Shown here: positions 51,767-60,169 of the stretch, piece after piece
Layout: every line of letters begins with the position of its first letter
Numbering within the stretch: position 1 is the first letter of the stretch
Assembly (NCBI GenBank): GCA_937926975.1
Contig: CALBCJ010000003.1
Span: 1-64,000, forward strand
Source: an uncultured Propionibacteriaceae bacterium
GTDB lineage: Bacteria; Actinomycetota; Actinomycetes; Propionibacteriales; Propionibacteriaceae
Length of the DNA: 64,000 nt
Reading direction: 5' to 3'
Made by a program: the position numbers and the translations under genes
The notes under the pieces: model-generated
Database searches by the model: none
What the model saw: only the letters and a program-made list of their open reading frames with translations
What the model was told of the DNA's origin: nothing

Positions 51767-52507
51767 ATGGGCGGAGCAGGGCTCGCCGTTGCAGGTACGG
51801 GGGTGGTGCTGGCCGCTGCCCTGCTAGCCGGACCAGCCTGGGTGGTCCGCAGCACCGAGCAGGACCTGGAGGTGACGGCCACCGCAGCCCTCGGTGCGGC
51901 CGGGATCAAGGGCCGGGTGAGGTACTCCGGCTTTGACGCCCAGATCACTGTTGACCCGGCCGCCGCTGAGCAGGCCCGGCAGGTGGTGGCGCAGGTTTCC
52001 GGCACCCGGGCGGTGGTCGTCACAGCGCCCGGCGCCGGCCAGACCGCCTCGGCCAGCCCGTCCGCCAGCGCGCCCAGCCCGGTGACGACCCCAAGCCCGG
52101 TGGTCTCGACGGGCTCCGGCACGCCTGCCCCGGCCGCCAGCTCAGCCACGCCCACCCCGTCGCCGCAGCGGCCGGACCTGGCACCGATTGTCTTCGAGGG
52201 AGCCAGCGCAGCGCTTTCGGCTGAGTCGCGCGAGCGGCTGACGCAGCTGGCCCAGTACCTGCTGGCCCACCCGGCGGTCAGGGTCGAGATCGTCGGCTAC
52301 ACCGACAACGGGCAGGACGCCGAGGGGCGCCGCCGGCTCTCGCTGGCCCGGGCCGAGGCGGTGCGCCTGGTCCTGGTCAGCGCCGGGGTTCCCAGGGAGC
52401 GCACCAGCACCCTGGCCCGCGGTAGCGCCGACCCGGCCGCGTCAAACGACACCCCGGAGGGCCGGGCCCAGAACCGGCGGGTCGAGATCCAGCTTCGAGA
52501 GGGATGA
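51767..52507 (+). CDS. OmpA-domain membrane protein (OmpATb-like)
   Basis: 246 residues from ATG 51767 (GAGGTGG upstream). An N-terminal helix, a BON-like stretch (LEVTATAALGAAGIKGRVRY), a Ser/Pro/Thr linker (about 90-135), and a C-terminal OmpA domain: VFEGASAALSAESRERL, VRVEIVGYTDNGQDAEGRRR, SLARAEAVRLVLV and AQNRRVEIQLREG, which binds peptidoglycan. This matches the mycobacterial ArfA/OmpATb plan. The stop overlaps the next gene (ATGA). Confidence 0.86.
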   Translation: MGGAGLAVAGTGVVLAAALLAGPAWVVRSTEQDLEVTATAALGAAGIKGRVRYSGFDAQITVDPAAAEQARQVVAQVSGTRAVVVTAPGAGQTASASPSASAPSPVTTPSPVVSTGSGTPAPAASSATPTPSPQRPDLAPIVFEGASAALSAESRERLTQLAQYLLAHPAVRVEIVGYTDNGQDAEGRRRLSLARAEAVRLVLVSAGVPRERTSTLARGSADPAASNDTPEGRAQNRRVEIQLREG

Positions 52508-54063
52508 CTGTGCAAGGGTTTTGGTACGCCTATCTGCCGCTGCTCATCGTCCTCGCCGTCGTGGCGCTGGTGGCCATCCTGCTGGGCTTCCTGATCGGCC
52601 GGTCTCGGGGGCGGCGGGCAGCGGCCCGGGCTGAGACCCGGGTGCGCGAGCTGGAGGCGGCCCAGAGCCGAGCGGCCGCCCAGCCGGTGCCTGTCCCGGC
52701 GGGGCCGGGTAGCGGCGCCGCGCCCGCCGCGGCCGACGGCTGGCGGCCCGAGCAGCCGGCCAGCCTGGCCGAGGGCCTCGGCCCGCAGGGCATGAGCGAG
52801 CCGGGCGCCACGGTGGCCGACGGGACGGCCGCAGCTGTGGCCGGGTCGCTGCCGGGCGGTGAGACCGCGGGGGTGTTGGCTTCTGCCGTGCCCAGCAGCG
52901 AGCAGCCCCGCCAGCAGATCGCCGGCGAGAGCATGCAGGTGCCGGTCTTCGCTGCGCCCGACGGTGAGCTCCCCGACCAGGTGGCGGGCGGCCGTGAGGC
53001 CACACCGGCGCAGGACGAGCCGCGGGGGCCGGACTCGGGGCCCGTCGCGGAGCCGTTCCCGAGCCCGGGCCTGGATGAGACCACGCAGGGGCCTGGCGCC
53101 CCGTACGGCAGCGAGCAGCAGGTCTTCGGTGACGGTGAGGCCGTCCCCGAGCCTGAGGCTGCCGGTGGGCCCGCGACCGGGTGGTCGGAGCAGGACCCGG
53201 CAGAGCGGGCCGGGGAGCCCGCGGCCGAGTCCACCCCGCAGGACCAGCCCCCGTTCGCCTTGGACCCGGAGCCGGCCACCAGTGTCGACCAGCCCGCCCT
53301 CCACGAGTGGACCGCCGACCAGGTCCGGGCCTTCGTCGCTTCCGGCCAGCCGGTCGTCGCGGGTACGCCGGGGTGGCCGACCGAGCAGGACTGGGCAGAC
53401 ACGGCTCCGACCCGCCCGTGGACCTCGGACGCGCTCCCCGAGCCCTCGGACGAGGCGGCCGGCAGCGAGACGCCGGTGAGCCAGGCGATCGAGGGCGTCG
53501 AGCCGGCCTCCGCAGAAAGCATGGAGAGCCGGGCACCCTCCGACGCTGCCGGCCCGGCGACCGCCACGCCCCGTGCCGGGGGAGCTGAGCCCGGCCAGAG
53601 CCGGGTCGTCAAGGTGCCGGCGACCGCCCCGTGGCCCGGGCAGGCGCACCAGGGAGTTGCCAGCGACGAGCAGGAGCACCTCGTATCGGATCCGGGCCTG
53701 ACCGCGGCCACAGCGCCGGGAGTGCTGCCTCTGCCTGGGCCCCGCCCCCGTCCTGGCCGGGGCTGGGTGGCGGACTCCGACCAGGTCCGGCCCGCGTCGC
53801 CGGGCAGCGAGCTGGTCCAGATGCGGCAGGCCCTGAACCGGGCCGAGGCCGAGATGGCACGGCTGGAGGCGGCCGCGGTCCAGGCCTGGGACCGGACCGT
53901 CCCGGCCCTAGAGGCTCGAATCGAGGAGCTGACCACCGAGAACGCCACCCTGCTGCGGCAGCTGCTCGCGACCGAGGCCCAGCTTGAGCTGGTGCACGAG
54001 CGCAGCCAGCGCCAGCTCGATGCCCGTCGCACCGAGCTCGAGGAGCCGGCCAACCATGGTTGA
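52504..54063 (+). CDS. Membrane-anchored acidic protein with C-terminal coiled coil
   Basis: 519 residues. One helix at about 10-32 (YLPLLIVLAVVALVAILLGF), a basic patch, then about 390 residues of Ala/Pro/Glu/Gly-rich acidic sequence likely to be disordered, and a coiled coil at about 440-510 (ALNRAEAEMARLEAAAVQA, LEARIEELTTENATLLRQLL). No family recognised. Coupled to the OmpA gene (4-nt overlap) and to the ABC gene (8-nt overlap), so it probably joins envelope and cytoplasmic parts. Confidence 0.75.
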   Translation: MTVQGFWYAYLPLLIVLAVVALVAILLGFLIGRSRGRRAAARAETRVRELEAAQSRAAAQPVPVPAGPGSGAAPAAADGWRPEQPASLAEGLGPQGMSEPGATVADGTAAAVAGSLPGGETAGVLASAVPSSEQPRQQIAGESMQVPVFAAPDGELPDQVAGGREATPAQDEPRGPDSGPVAEPFPSPGLDETTQGPGAPYGSEQQVFGDGEAVPEPEAAGGPATGWSEQDPAERAGEPAAESTPQDQPPFALDPEPATSVDQPALHEWTADQVRAFVASGQPVVAGTPGWPTEQDWADTAPTRPWTSDALPEPSDEAAGSETPVSQAIEGVEPASAESMESRAPSDAAGPATATPRAGGAEPGQSRVVKVPATAPWPGQAHQGVASDEQEHLVSDPGLTAATAPGVLPLPGPRPRPGRGWVADSDQVRPASPGSELVQMRQALNRAEAEMARLEAAAVQAWDRTVPALEARIEELTTENATLLRQLLATEAQLELVHERSQRQLDARRTELEEPANHG

Positions 54064-55612
54064 CAGCGGACCTCTGCTGACCGGGGCGGCGCTGACCAAG
54101 TCGTACGGACCACGCGACGTGCTGCGGGGTGTCGACCTGGAGGTCCGCCCGGGTGAGTGCGTCGGCCTGGTCGGGGCTAACGGCGCCGGAAAGTCAACCC
54201 TGCTGGGGATCTTGGCCGGGACTATCGAGTCCGACGCGGGCGGGGTGACGTTCGGGATCTCGGTTCAGCGCCCCAGCCGTACGGCCCGGGCAGGGCTGAT
54301 CGCCCAGCGGTTCAGGCTGGACCCGGGACTGACCGTGGCCCAGGCCATCTTTCGGGGCACCAACATCGCCCCTTCTCAGGAGCGAGAGCGGGCCCGGACT
54401 CTGCTGGCCCAGGCGGGGATCGCCCTTGACCCTTCGGCCCGGGTGGGTGGGCTGACCCAGCCCGACCTGGGACTGGTGGAGTCGATGCGGCTGTGGGCCG
54501 ACGACACCGTCGACGTGGTGCTGGTGGACGAGGTCTCCGCCACCTTCAACCCGCGCGAGCTCGACGAGCTGCACTGGATCATCGCCACTATCACCGGCCA
54601 GGGCCGCAGCGTGGTGTACGTGTCTCACCGGCTGGACGAGCTGCGCAGCATCGCTGACCGGGTGCTGGTGCTGCGCGACGGGGTGCTGTCCGAGGCCGAC
54701 GCCGCAGACGACCTGGACCAGGCGATCCACGAGGCCCCGGTTGCCCCCGTGCGCCCGCCAGTGCGGGCCCAGACCCGGTCCGAGCAGGCGCTGCGGCTGC
54801 GGGAGGTGTCGGGAGGCGACCTCGCGCCGACCAGCCTGGAGGTGCGGGCCGGTGAGGTGGTCGGCCTTCTCGGCGACCGGCGCTCGGGCGTCGACGACCT
54901 GGTCCGGGTGCTGACCGGCTCCCTGCCAGTGCGCACCGGCACTGTGCAGCTGGCCGGCCGTACGGTCGAGCTGGGCAGCACCGAGCACGCGGTCCGGGCC
55001 GGGATCGGTCACCACCGTCCCGGCTCCAGCACCGGCGAAGTGGCCGCGAACCTGCTGGTCGGCCTGCCCGCGGAGCAGGACTTCGCGGAGGCCCAGGCAG
55101 CCCTCAACGCGATGCTGGTCGCGATCGACCTGATCGACGAGCGTGGAGAGCGGCTGCTCGGGGAGGGGCACCGCTCGGTGGGGCAGCGTGAGCTGCGTAA
55201 CGTGACCGAGGTCCTCGACGGCAATGCCAGGCTGCTGGTTCTGGAGAACCCGACCGCCGGGCTGGACACGCCGTCCCGGGCCACCGTGTACGAGCGCCTG
55301 ACGGCTGCCACCGAGCGAGGCGTGGCCGTGCTGCTGGTCTCGACCGACCCGGGCGAGCTGGTCACCTGGACCCAGCGGCTGCTGGTCTTTCGGGGCGGGC
55401 GGCTGAGCGACACCTGGCCAACCTCGACGGTGACCACGGTCCGCATCGAGGAGGTCATGCGGGGCCTGGCGGAGCACGACCAGGCGGCCCGGCCCCGCCG
55501 TGCCGAGAGCGAGCCGGAGCCGGACCTGGCCGACACGATCGTGGTCACCGACTACGGGCGAAGCTGGCTGCAGGAGCGCCGTGAGGAGGAGCAGGCCGAG
55601 GGGTCCGTCTGA
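54056..55612 (+). CDS. Double-ATPase ABC protein, RbsA-like, with degenerate second site
   Basis: 518 residues from ATG 54056 (GAGGAG upstream). First nucleotide domain: Walker A GANGAGKST (40-48), Walker B VVLVDEVSATFN and switch His VYVSHRLDEL. The signature LSGGQ is replaced by GGLTQPDL. Second domain: the Walker A position reads GDRRSGVDD without the lysine, Walker B LLVLENPTAGLD is kept, and the switch His is changed (LLVSTDPGEL). The overall plan is that of carbohydrate importers (RbsA/MglA), but no permease or binding protein is adjacent. Confidence 0.8.
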   Translation: MVDSGPLLTGAALTKSYGPRDVLRGVDLEVRPGECVGLVGANGAGKSTLLGILAGTIESDAGGVTFGISVQRPSRTARAGLIAQRFRLDPGLTVAQAIFRGTNIAPSQERERARTLLAQAGIALDPSARVGGLTQPDLGLVESMRLWADDTVDVVLVDEVSATFNPRELDELHWIIATITGQGRSVVYVSHRLDELRSIADRVLVLRDGVLSEADAADDLDQAIHEAPVAPVRPPVRAQTRSEQALRLREVSGGDLAPTSLEVRAGEVVGLLGDRRSGVDDLVRVLTGSLPVRTGTVQLAGRTVELGSTEHAVRAGIGHHRPGSSTGEVAANLLVGLPAEQDFAEAQAALNAMLVAIDLIDERGERLLGEGHRSVGQRELRNVTEVLDGNARLLVLENPTAGLDTPSRATVYERLTAATERGVAVLLVSTDPGELVTWTQRLLVFRGGRLSDTWPTSTVTTVRIEEVMRGLAEHDQAARPRRAESEPEPDLADTIVVTDYGRSWLQERREEEQAEGSV

Positions 55613-55616
55613 CGCT

Positions 55617-55763
55617 GTGCCCGACGGCCGCCACCTCGCCGTGCCGGTCCTGGCCGACGCCCCCGGGGCATCGCCCACCCCGGCAGCGGTTATCAGCGCC
55701 ACTGTCGACTCGGGCCCGACCGAGAGCCGGCGCGAGCTGCCCAGCAGCGCGACCTCGGCCTGA
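55617..55763 (+). CDS. Possible 48-codon ORF after the ABC gene
   Basis: GTG 55617 opens 48 codons with high third-position GC, ending at a TGA at 55763. The peptide (VPDGRHLAVPVLADAPG, then TPAAVISATVDSG) has no recognised motif. It begins 4 nt after the ABC ATPase stop, where the permease gene would be expected. Either a small coupled gene or non-coding. Confidence 0.25.
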   Translation: MPDGRHLAVPVLADAPGASPTPAAVISATVDSGPTESRRELPSSATSA

Positions 55764-55796
55764 CTAGGAACCTTGGACCCAGGCTTGGTCCTCTAC

Positions 55797-55802
55797 TAGC
55801 GT
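55797..55802 (+). promoter_or_regulatory. -10 hexamer TAGCGT
   Basis: Six bases before the ATG at 55809. Confidence 0.45.
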
Positions 55803-55808
55803 CGGGGG

Positions 55809-56660
55809 ATGGCTCTGGAGGACATGACTGGTCTGGAGATTGTGGAGCGGCTGGTGGAGATCGGCCGTACCCGGCGCCCGGCGAGCGCGGCGCTGATCGA
55901 CAGGGTCCTGGGTGAGGTGGGGCTGCCGCCGGCGCCGCTGTACCGGGAGCTGCTGCTGCGTACTGACGGGCTGGAGATCGGGCCGGTCTCCTTCCTGCAG
56001 GTCAAGAAGACCGGAAGCTCCTTCATCGGCAAGTACGCGAAGCTCTATGAGCCCTACCTGCCGATCGCCTTTGCCGGTGGGGCGTACTACGGGTGGCACC
56101 GGGAGGAGAAGTGCTGGTGCGAGAGCGCCTCGAACCCGATCAGTCGCCGGTTTCCCGACGAGGAGGCCTTGGTTCGTGCTATCGCGAAGGGAACCAAGGG
56201 GTTTGTGCCGCACGTGGTTGTCCCGGCCCGGCCCCGGACTGTGGCGCCGCTGCCTGAGCTCGTGGCCTCCATTCCCTCGCAGTGCAGAGTTCCTCAGCCG
56301 CGGGCGGTGAGTGTGCGGGACTGGGTCCACCGGGCGTTCACGCGGGCGGTGAAGGTCCCGGCTCCGGATGACTACCGGGCTCTGTTCGACCTGTGTGACG
56401 GGTTTGAGGTGAACGGGCTGCTCGTGTACGGGGCTCGTGAGATGGTGAAGGCCCAGCTCGACGTCGTCAAGGAGAAGTATGTCGAGGTCGCAATCATGGA
56501 CGATGAGGCCCTCGTGTACTCCGGGTGGGACTCCCAGTGGCAGCGCGTGGACATCGGTTCCTACGACCCATCCTGTGACGACGACCGGTACCAGACCTTC
56601 ACCGAGATGATCGGCACCATCCTCCCCCAGCGCCTGACTACCTATACTACCCACCCGTAA
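55809..56660 (+). CDS. SUKH/SMI1-KNR4-like protein, two repeats, probable immunity protein
   Basis: 283 residues. Two related halves, each with a SUKH-like core: LYRELLLRTDGLEIGPVSFL with a WCESASNPISRRFPDEEAL tail, and DYRALFDLCDGFEVNGLLVY with VAIMDDEALVYSGW and SYDPSCDDDRYQTF. SUKH proteins are the commonest immunity partners of nuclease toxins in polymorphic toxin systems. An HNH toxin tip lies 140 nt downstream. Base composition from about 56.4 to 57.2 kb is AT-richer than the surroundings, suggesting transfer. Confidence 0.6.
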   Translation: MALEDMTGLEIVERLVEIGRTRRPASAALIDRVLGEVGLPPAPLYRELLLRTDGLEIGPVSFLQVKKTGSSFIGKYAKLYEPYLPIAFAGGAYYGWHREEKCWCESASNPISRRFPDEEALVRAIAKGTKGFVPHVVVPARPRTVAPLPELVASIPSQCRVPQPRAVSVRDWVHRAFTRAVKVPAPDDYRALFDLCDGFEVNGLLVYGAREMVKAQLDVVKEKYVEVAIMDDEALVYSGWDSQWQRVDIGSYDPSCDDDRYQTFTEMIGTILPQRLTTYTTHP

Positions 56661-56801
56661 GGACCACCCTCATGAGCTAGAGTCACCGGTCGTAGCATTT
56701 TTCAAGACTACGTTGCACCGTACCTGAAGAAGGCCGCTAAGGAGTCGGGTGACTTCAGAGGAGTCCTCCACAAGGAGGTCCACTCACTACCCGGCGTCAA
56801 G

Positions 56802-57224
56802 GTGACCAAGGACTTTAAGTACACCCGGCGCCCTCGGGGTAAGTACAACAAGCTGCGGGCTGCCTTCGACAACGGTGCGCGAGAGGACTTCCTCAAGGGT
56901 ATGGACGAGGAAAAGCTTGTGGCCCACGGCTTCAGCGAGCAAGATATCGCGACCATCCGAAGCGGACGCCCTCCCGAGGGGTACCAGGTTCACCACAAGG
57001 CGCCTCTGGACGACTCCGGGACAAACGACAAGAGCAACCTGATTCTCATCAAGAACTCGCGCGAGCACCAGCTGATCACCAATCACCAGAAGTGGGCTAC
57101 CGAGAACCTCGAGGTGGGGCAGACGGACACTGTCACTTGGCCCGTCTTCCCTGACGATGCGCAGGTCTGGCCTAAGAAGCGTCGAGACGAAACGACCGTG
57201 CTACCCAATTTTGGGCAGGAGTGA
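56802..57224 (+). CDS. Orphan HNH-nuclease toxin tip (N-terminally truncated)
   Basis: 140 residues from GTG 56802. The same frame is open back to 56676 without an ATG or GTG and reads domain-like sequence (FQDYVAPYLKKAAKESGDF), so the piece looks like the 3' end of a longer toxin gene. The nuclease core is GYQVHHKAPLDDSGTND then NLILIKNSREHQLIT: the His-His and Asn/His of an HNH/Endo VII-type site. Delivery domains are missing. Lower GC than its neighbours. Adjacent to the SUKH-like gene. Confidence 0.6.
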   Translation: MTKDFKYTRRPRGKYNKLRAAFDNGAREDFLKGMDEEKLVAHGFSEQDIATIRSGRPPEGYQVHHKAPLDDSGTNDKSNLILIKNSREHQLITNHQKWATENLEVGQTDTVTWPVFPDDAQVWPKKRRDETTVLPNFGQE

Positions 57225-57370
57225 CATCACTGCGAGACCCCATCGACCGGATTGAGCGGCACCTGGGCGAGGTCTCGGCGGCGGGCCCGGTGGTGGTGCC
57301 TGAGGTTGAGGCGGCTGGCTCGAGCGAGGACGCCCGCGGCCGTACGGACGGTCGACACGCGGGCTCCTAG
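57221..57370 (+). CDS. Possible 49-residue ORF overlapping the HNH stop
   Basis: GTG 57221 overlaps the toxin-tip stop (GTGA) and reads VTSLRDPIDRIERHLGEVSA to a TAG at 57370. The overlap and the opening are as expected for an immunity gene, but it is too short to be complete, so it may be a remnant. Confidence 0.3.
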   Translation: MTSLRDPIDRIERHLGEVSAAGPVVVPEVEAAGSSEDARGRTDGRHAGS

Positions 57371-57400
57371 CCGCGAGGCGCCCGGCGGGGCCAGGGCGAA

Positions 57401-57406
57401 TAGACT
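57401..57406 (+). promoter_or_regulatory. -10 hexamer TAGACT
   Basis: Six bases before the GTG at 57413. Confidence 0.5.
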
Positions 57407-57412
57407 CGCCGG

Positions 57413-57520
57413 GTGTCGTCGGCCAGCCCCTGGGTACTGATCGTCGCAGTGGCCCTGATCGGGCTGGCTGCGCTGGCCGCCCTGGTCCGCCTGCTGCTCA
57501 GCGACCGCGACCCCGACTGA
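57413..57520 (+). CDS. 35-residue single-helix membrane protein
   Basis: GTG 57413 opens a 35-residue peptide: short N-terminus, a helix PWVLIVAVALIGLAALAAL, then VRLLLSDRDPD with Arg marking the inner side. High third-position GC and the properly spaced -10 support translation from a leaderless mRNA. It lies 16 nt upstream of the nitrobindin-like gene on the same strand. Function unknown. Confidence 0.6.
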   Translation: MSSASPWVLIVAVALIGLAALAALVRLLLSDRDPD

Positions 57521-57536
57521 AGATCCAAGGAGAGCG

Positions 57537-58037
57537 ATGGCTTTCGAGATCCCGGCCCACCTCGACCCGAGCCTGGTCGCCCTGGCGTGGATGATCGGAC
57601 GCTGGGAGGGGACCGGCAACGGCACCTGGCCCGGCCGGGGCGACTTCACCTACGGCTGCCAGGTCGACTTCGCTGAGAACGGCGGGCCGTACCTGCACTA
57701 CCTGTGCCAGCTGTTCGAGCTCGACGAGGACGGCTCCCCGGTCCGGCCGATGCTGATGGAGACCGGCTTCTGGCGTCCCCAGCCCGACGCCAGCCTGGAG
57801 GTGGTGATGGCCCACCCCGACGGGTACGCCGAGGTCTGGTTCGGCTCGGTCAGCGGCGCCAAGATCGAGCTCACCACCGACGCGGTCGCCCGCACCCACA
57901 ACGCCACCGAGTCGTACACGGGTGGTCACCGCCTGTACGGGCAGGTCGACGGCGACCTGCTGTTCACAGTGGACCGGGCCACCGAGGAGCACCAGCTGCA
58001 GAGCTACCTGTGGGCCCGGCTGCGGAGGGTCGGATGA
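57537..58037 (+). CDS. Nitrobindin / FABP-like haem-binding beta-barrel protein
   Basis: 166 residues from ATG 57537 (AAGGAGAG upstream). VALAWMIGRWEGTGNGTWPG, LMETGFWRPQPD, LEVVMAHPDGYAEVWFGSV and ESYTGGHRLYGQ match the nitrobindin family (DUF1794), a 10-strand barrel that binds ferric haem, whose His ligand is probably in GGHRLYG. Proposed roles are NO or peroxynitrite handling. The stop overlaps the YgfZ gene (ATGA). Confidence 0.9.
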   Translation: MAFEIPAHLDPSLVALAWMIGRWEGTGNGTWPGRGDFTYGCQVDFAENGGPYLHYLCQLFELDEDGSPVRPMLMETGFWRPQPDASLEVVMAHPDGYAEVWFGSVSGAKIELTTDAVARTHNATESYTGGHRLYGQVDGDLLFTVDRATEEHQLQSYLWARLRRVG

Positions 58038-59008
58038 GAGTCGACGCCACCACCGGCCCCGACCAGGGCCTGCCCTGGCACTATGGCGACCCGATCGCCG
58101 AGCAGCGGCTGCTGGAGTCCGGCTCCGGCGCGGTCGACCTGTCGAACCGGGACCTGCTCAGCATCAGTGGCCCCGACCGGCTGGGCTGGCTCCACTCGCT
58201 CACCAGCCAGGTCTTCGAGGGCCTGGCGCCGGGCAGCCCGGTCAGCGCGTACGTGCTCTCGCCGCAGGGCCACATTGAGCACGCCCTGTACGGGGTCGAC
58301 GACGGCGAGACCCTGTGGGCCTGGACCGAGCCCGGCCGCGGACCGGCGCTCGTGGCCTGGCTGGACCAGATGAGGTTCCGGACGCGGGTCGAGGTGCGAG
58401 CCCTCGACGACCTGGCGCTGGTCTGGCGGCCTGGCACCCCGCCGCCGGACGGGCGGCACCGTGCCGGGCAGGACTCGCTCGGCGGGTACGAGTCGTTCGT
58501 CCCGGCAGACCAGGTGGCAGCCCTGGTGGCGCCGGCCCCGGCCGGGACCTGGGCGTACGAGGCCCGCCGGATCGCGTTCGGGGTGCCGCGGCTCGACGTC
58601 GACATCGACGAGCGGACGATCCCCAACGAGCTGGGGGTGCCGTCGGCCGCGGTAGCGCTGGGCAAGGGCTGCTACCGGGGCCAGGAGACCGTCGCGCGGG
58701 TGCACAACCTCGGCCGACCGCCCAGGCGGCTGGTCCGGCTGCACCTGGACGGGTCGATGTCCGAGCTGCCCGAGCCCGGTGCTCCGCTCCACCAGGTTGG
58801 TGACGAGCAGGGCCGCCCGGTCGGGCGGGTCGGGCTCGCCGCGTACCACTACGAGCTCGGGCCGGTCGCACTGGCCCTGGTCAAGCGGCAGCTACCCGTG
58901 ACTGCCGAGCTGGTGACCGGCCAGGTCGCCGCCGCCCAGGAGGTGCTGGTCGACCCGGAGGTCGGGGTGCACTTCCGCCCGAGTCAGGCGATGACTCCGA
59001 AGGTGTAG
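58034..59008 (+). CDS. YgfZ/GcvT-family folate-binding protein
   Basis: 324 residues from ATG 58034. LGWLHSLTSQVFEGL, YVLSPQGHIEHALYG, the signature GKGCYRGQETVARVHNLGRP, and DVDIDERTIPNELGVPSAAV. YgfZ-type proteins bind tetrahydrofolate and support maturation of some Fe-S enzymes through the conserved cysteine in KGCYxGQE. Coupled to the nitrobindin gene; its end overlaps the convergent deacetylase gene by 25 nt. Confidence 0.92.
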   Translation: MRVDATTGPDQGLPWHYGDPIAEQRLLESGSGAVDLSNRDLLSISGPDRLGWLHSLTSQVFEGLAPGSPVSAYVLSPQGHIEHALYGVDDGETLWAWTEPGRGPALVAWLDQMRFRTRVEVRALDDLALVWRPGTPPPDGRHRAGQDSLGGYESFVPADQVAALVAPAPAGTWAYEARRIAFGVPRLDVDIDERTIPNELGVPSAAVALGKGCYRGQETVARVHNLGRPPRRLVRLHLDGSMSELPEPGAPLHQVGDEQGRPVGRVGLAAYHYELGPVALALVKRQLPVTAELVTGQVAAAQEVLVDPEVGVHFRPSQAMTPKV

Positions 59009-59949
59009 CCCTTGTTCTTCAGCCACGTCACCATGCCCGGCAGCGCCTCCAGGGTCAGCCGGCCGGTGGGGTCGGCATCGTGGTTGAGCACCACCGCCGC
59101 CTGCGGCTTCTGCGTCAGGGTGCTGGCCATCAGCCCGACCATTCCGGATGCGGTGGACGGCTTGGCCTTGTCGGCGTCCCCGCTCATGCAGTTCCAGTCG
59201 ATCCACCACAGCCCTCGCTGAGCGAGCTCCTGGTCAGGGCCGGCCATCTTCTTCCATGACAGGTGCCCGCCGGGGTACCGGTAGCCGGTGGTCTTGAAGC
59301 TCTCACCCAGCGCCTGCTTCAAGGCGGCCAGGCCCTTGTCCGTGTCCGCCCCGACGTTCTTGGCGCTGCCGACGCGGCCCGGGTACAGGTACTTGTAGTC
59401 GTGGGAGTAGCTGTGCAGGCAGACCGCGTGCCCCTCGTCGATGGCGCGCTTCAGCATCTGGGGCGCCTGGGGGACGAGCCGACCGATCACGAAGAAGGTC
59501 GCGGGGACCCCCAGCTCGCGCAGCTTGTCGAGCATCAGCGGGGTCAAGGTGGTGTTGGGGCCGTCGTCGAAGGTGAGGAAGGCGACCTTCTTGTCGGGGC
59601 CGCCGCCGGCCTTCAGCCAGGTGTGAACGTCTTTGGCGCTGAATGCGTACGCCTCGGCGCCGGCGTTGTGGTTCTTGCCGGCCACCAGCGAGCCGGTGCC
59701 CAGCGGGGGCTGGCTGGCGGTGGCGCTGGGGCTGCCCGAGCCGGAGGCCGTGGCCGAGCCGGACGGGGTGCTGGGTGCAGGGCTGGCGCTGCTCGGGGTC
59801 GGGCTAGCGCTGCTGGGACTGGGGCTGGGGGCCTCGGGGGTGGAGGCGGGCGCGGGAGCGGCCTCCGGCGTCTTGGCGCACGCCCCCAGCAGCGCGCTCG
59901 ACCCGAGCAGAAGTGCGGTACGGCGACTCACAGGCACATCCGTCATCAT
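58984..59949 (-). CDS. Lipid-anchored polysaccharide deacetylase
   Basis: 321 residues from ATG 59949. N-terminus SRRTALLLGSSALLGAC has a twin arginine and a lipobox (LLGAC), followed by a long Ser/Pro/Ala linker (about 27-95). The NodB domain has VAFLTFDDGPNTT (catalytic Asp pair), LHSYSHDYKYL (metal His), YRYPGGHLS and VVLNHDAD. It would remove acetyl groups from peptidoglycan or another wall glycan outside the membrane. Confidence 0.9.
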   Translation of the reverse strand: MMTDVPVSRRTALLLGSSALLGACAKTPEAAPAPASTPEAPSPSPSSASPTPSSASPAPSTPSGSATASGSGSPSATASQPPLGTGSLVAGKNHNAGAEAYAFSAKDVHTWLKAGGGPDKKVAFLTFDDGPNTTLTPLMLDKLRELGVPATFFVIGRLVPQAPQMLKRAIDEGHAVCLHSYSHDYKYLYPGRVGSAKNVGADTDKGLAALKQALGESFKTTGYRYPGGHLSWKKMAGPDQELAQRGLWWIDWNCMSGDADKAKPSTASGMVGLMASTLTQKPQAAVVLNHDADPTGRLTLEALPGMVTWLKNKGYTFGVIA

Positions 59950-60156
59950 GGCACGGCTGGGGTGGCAGCCCTGCCTGGGGTACGGGCCGACCGCCTGGCA
60001 GGACCTACCGGGCCTTGTGGCGCGAGGCCGCCTTCGTGCTGATCCGTGCCCCGGGTGGGCACGGGGACCGCGTCGAAGATCAGCTCGTGCGTCGGACCGC
60101 TGATTCGTGCCTGGGTGGAGACGGGTCCCCACCCTAGCCCGTCGCGGCCAGGCCGC

Positions 60157-60162
60157 TACCGT
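60157..60162 (+). promoter_or_regulatory. -10 hexamer TACCGT
   Basis: Seven bases before the GTG at 60170. Confidence 0.5.
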
Positions 60163-60169
60163 GCTGCTC

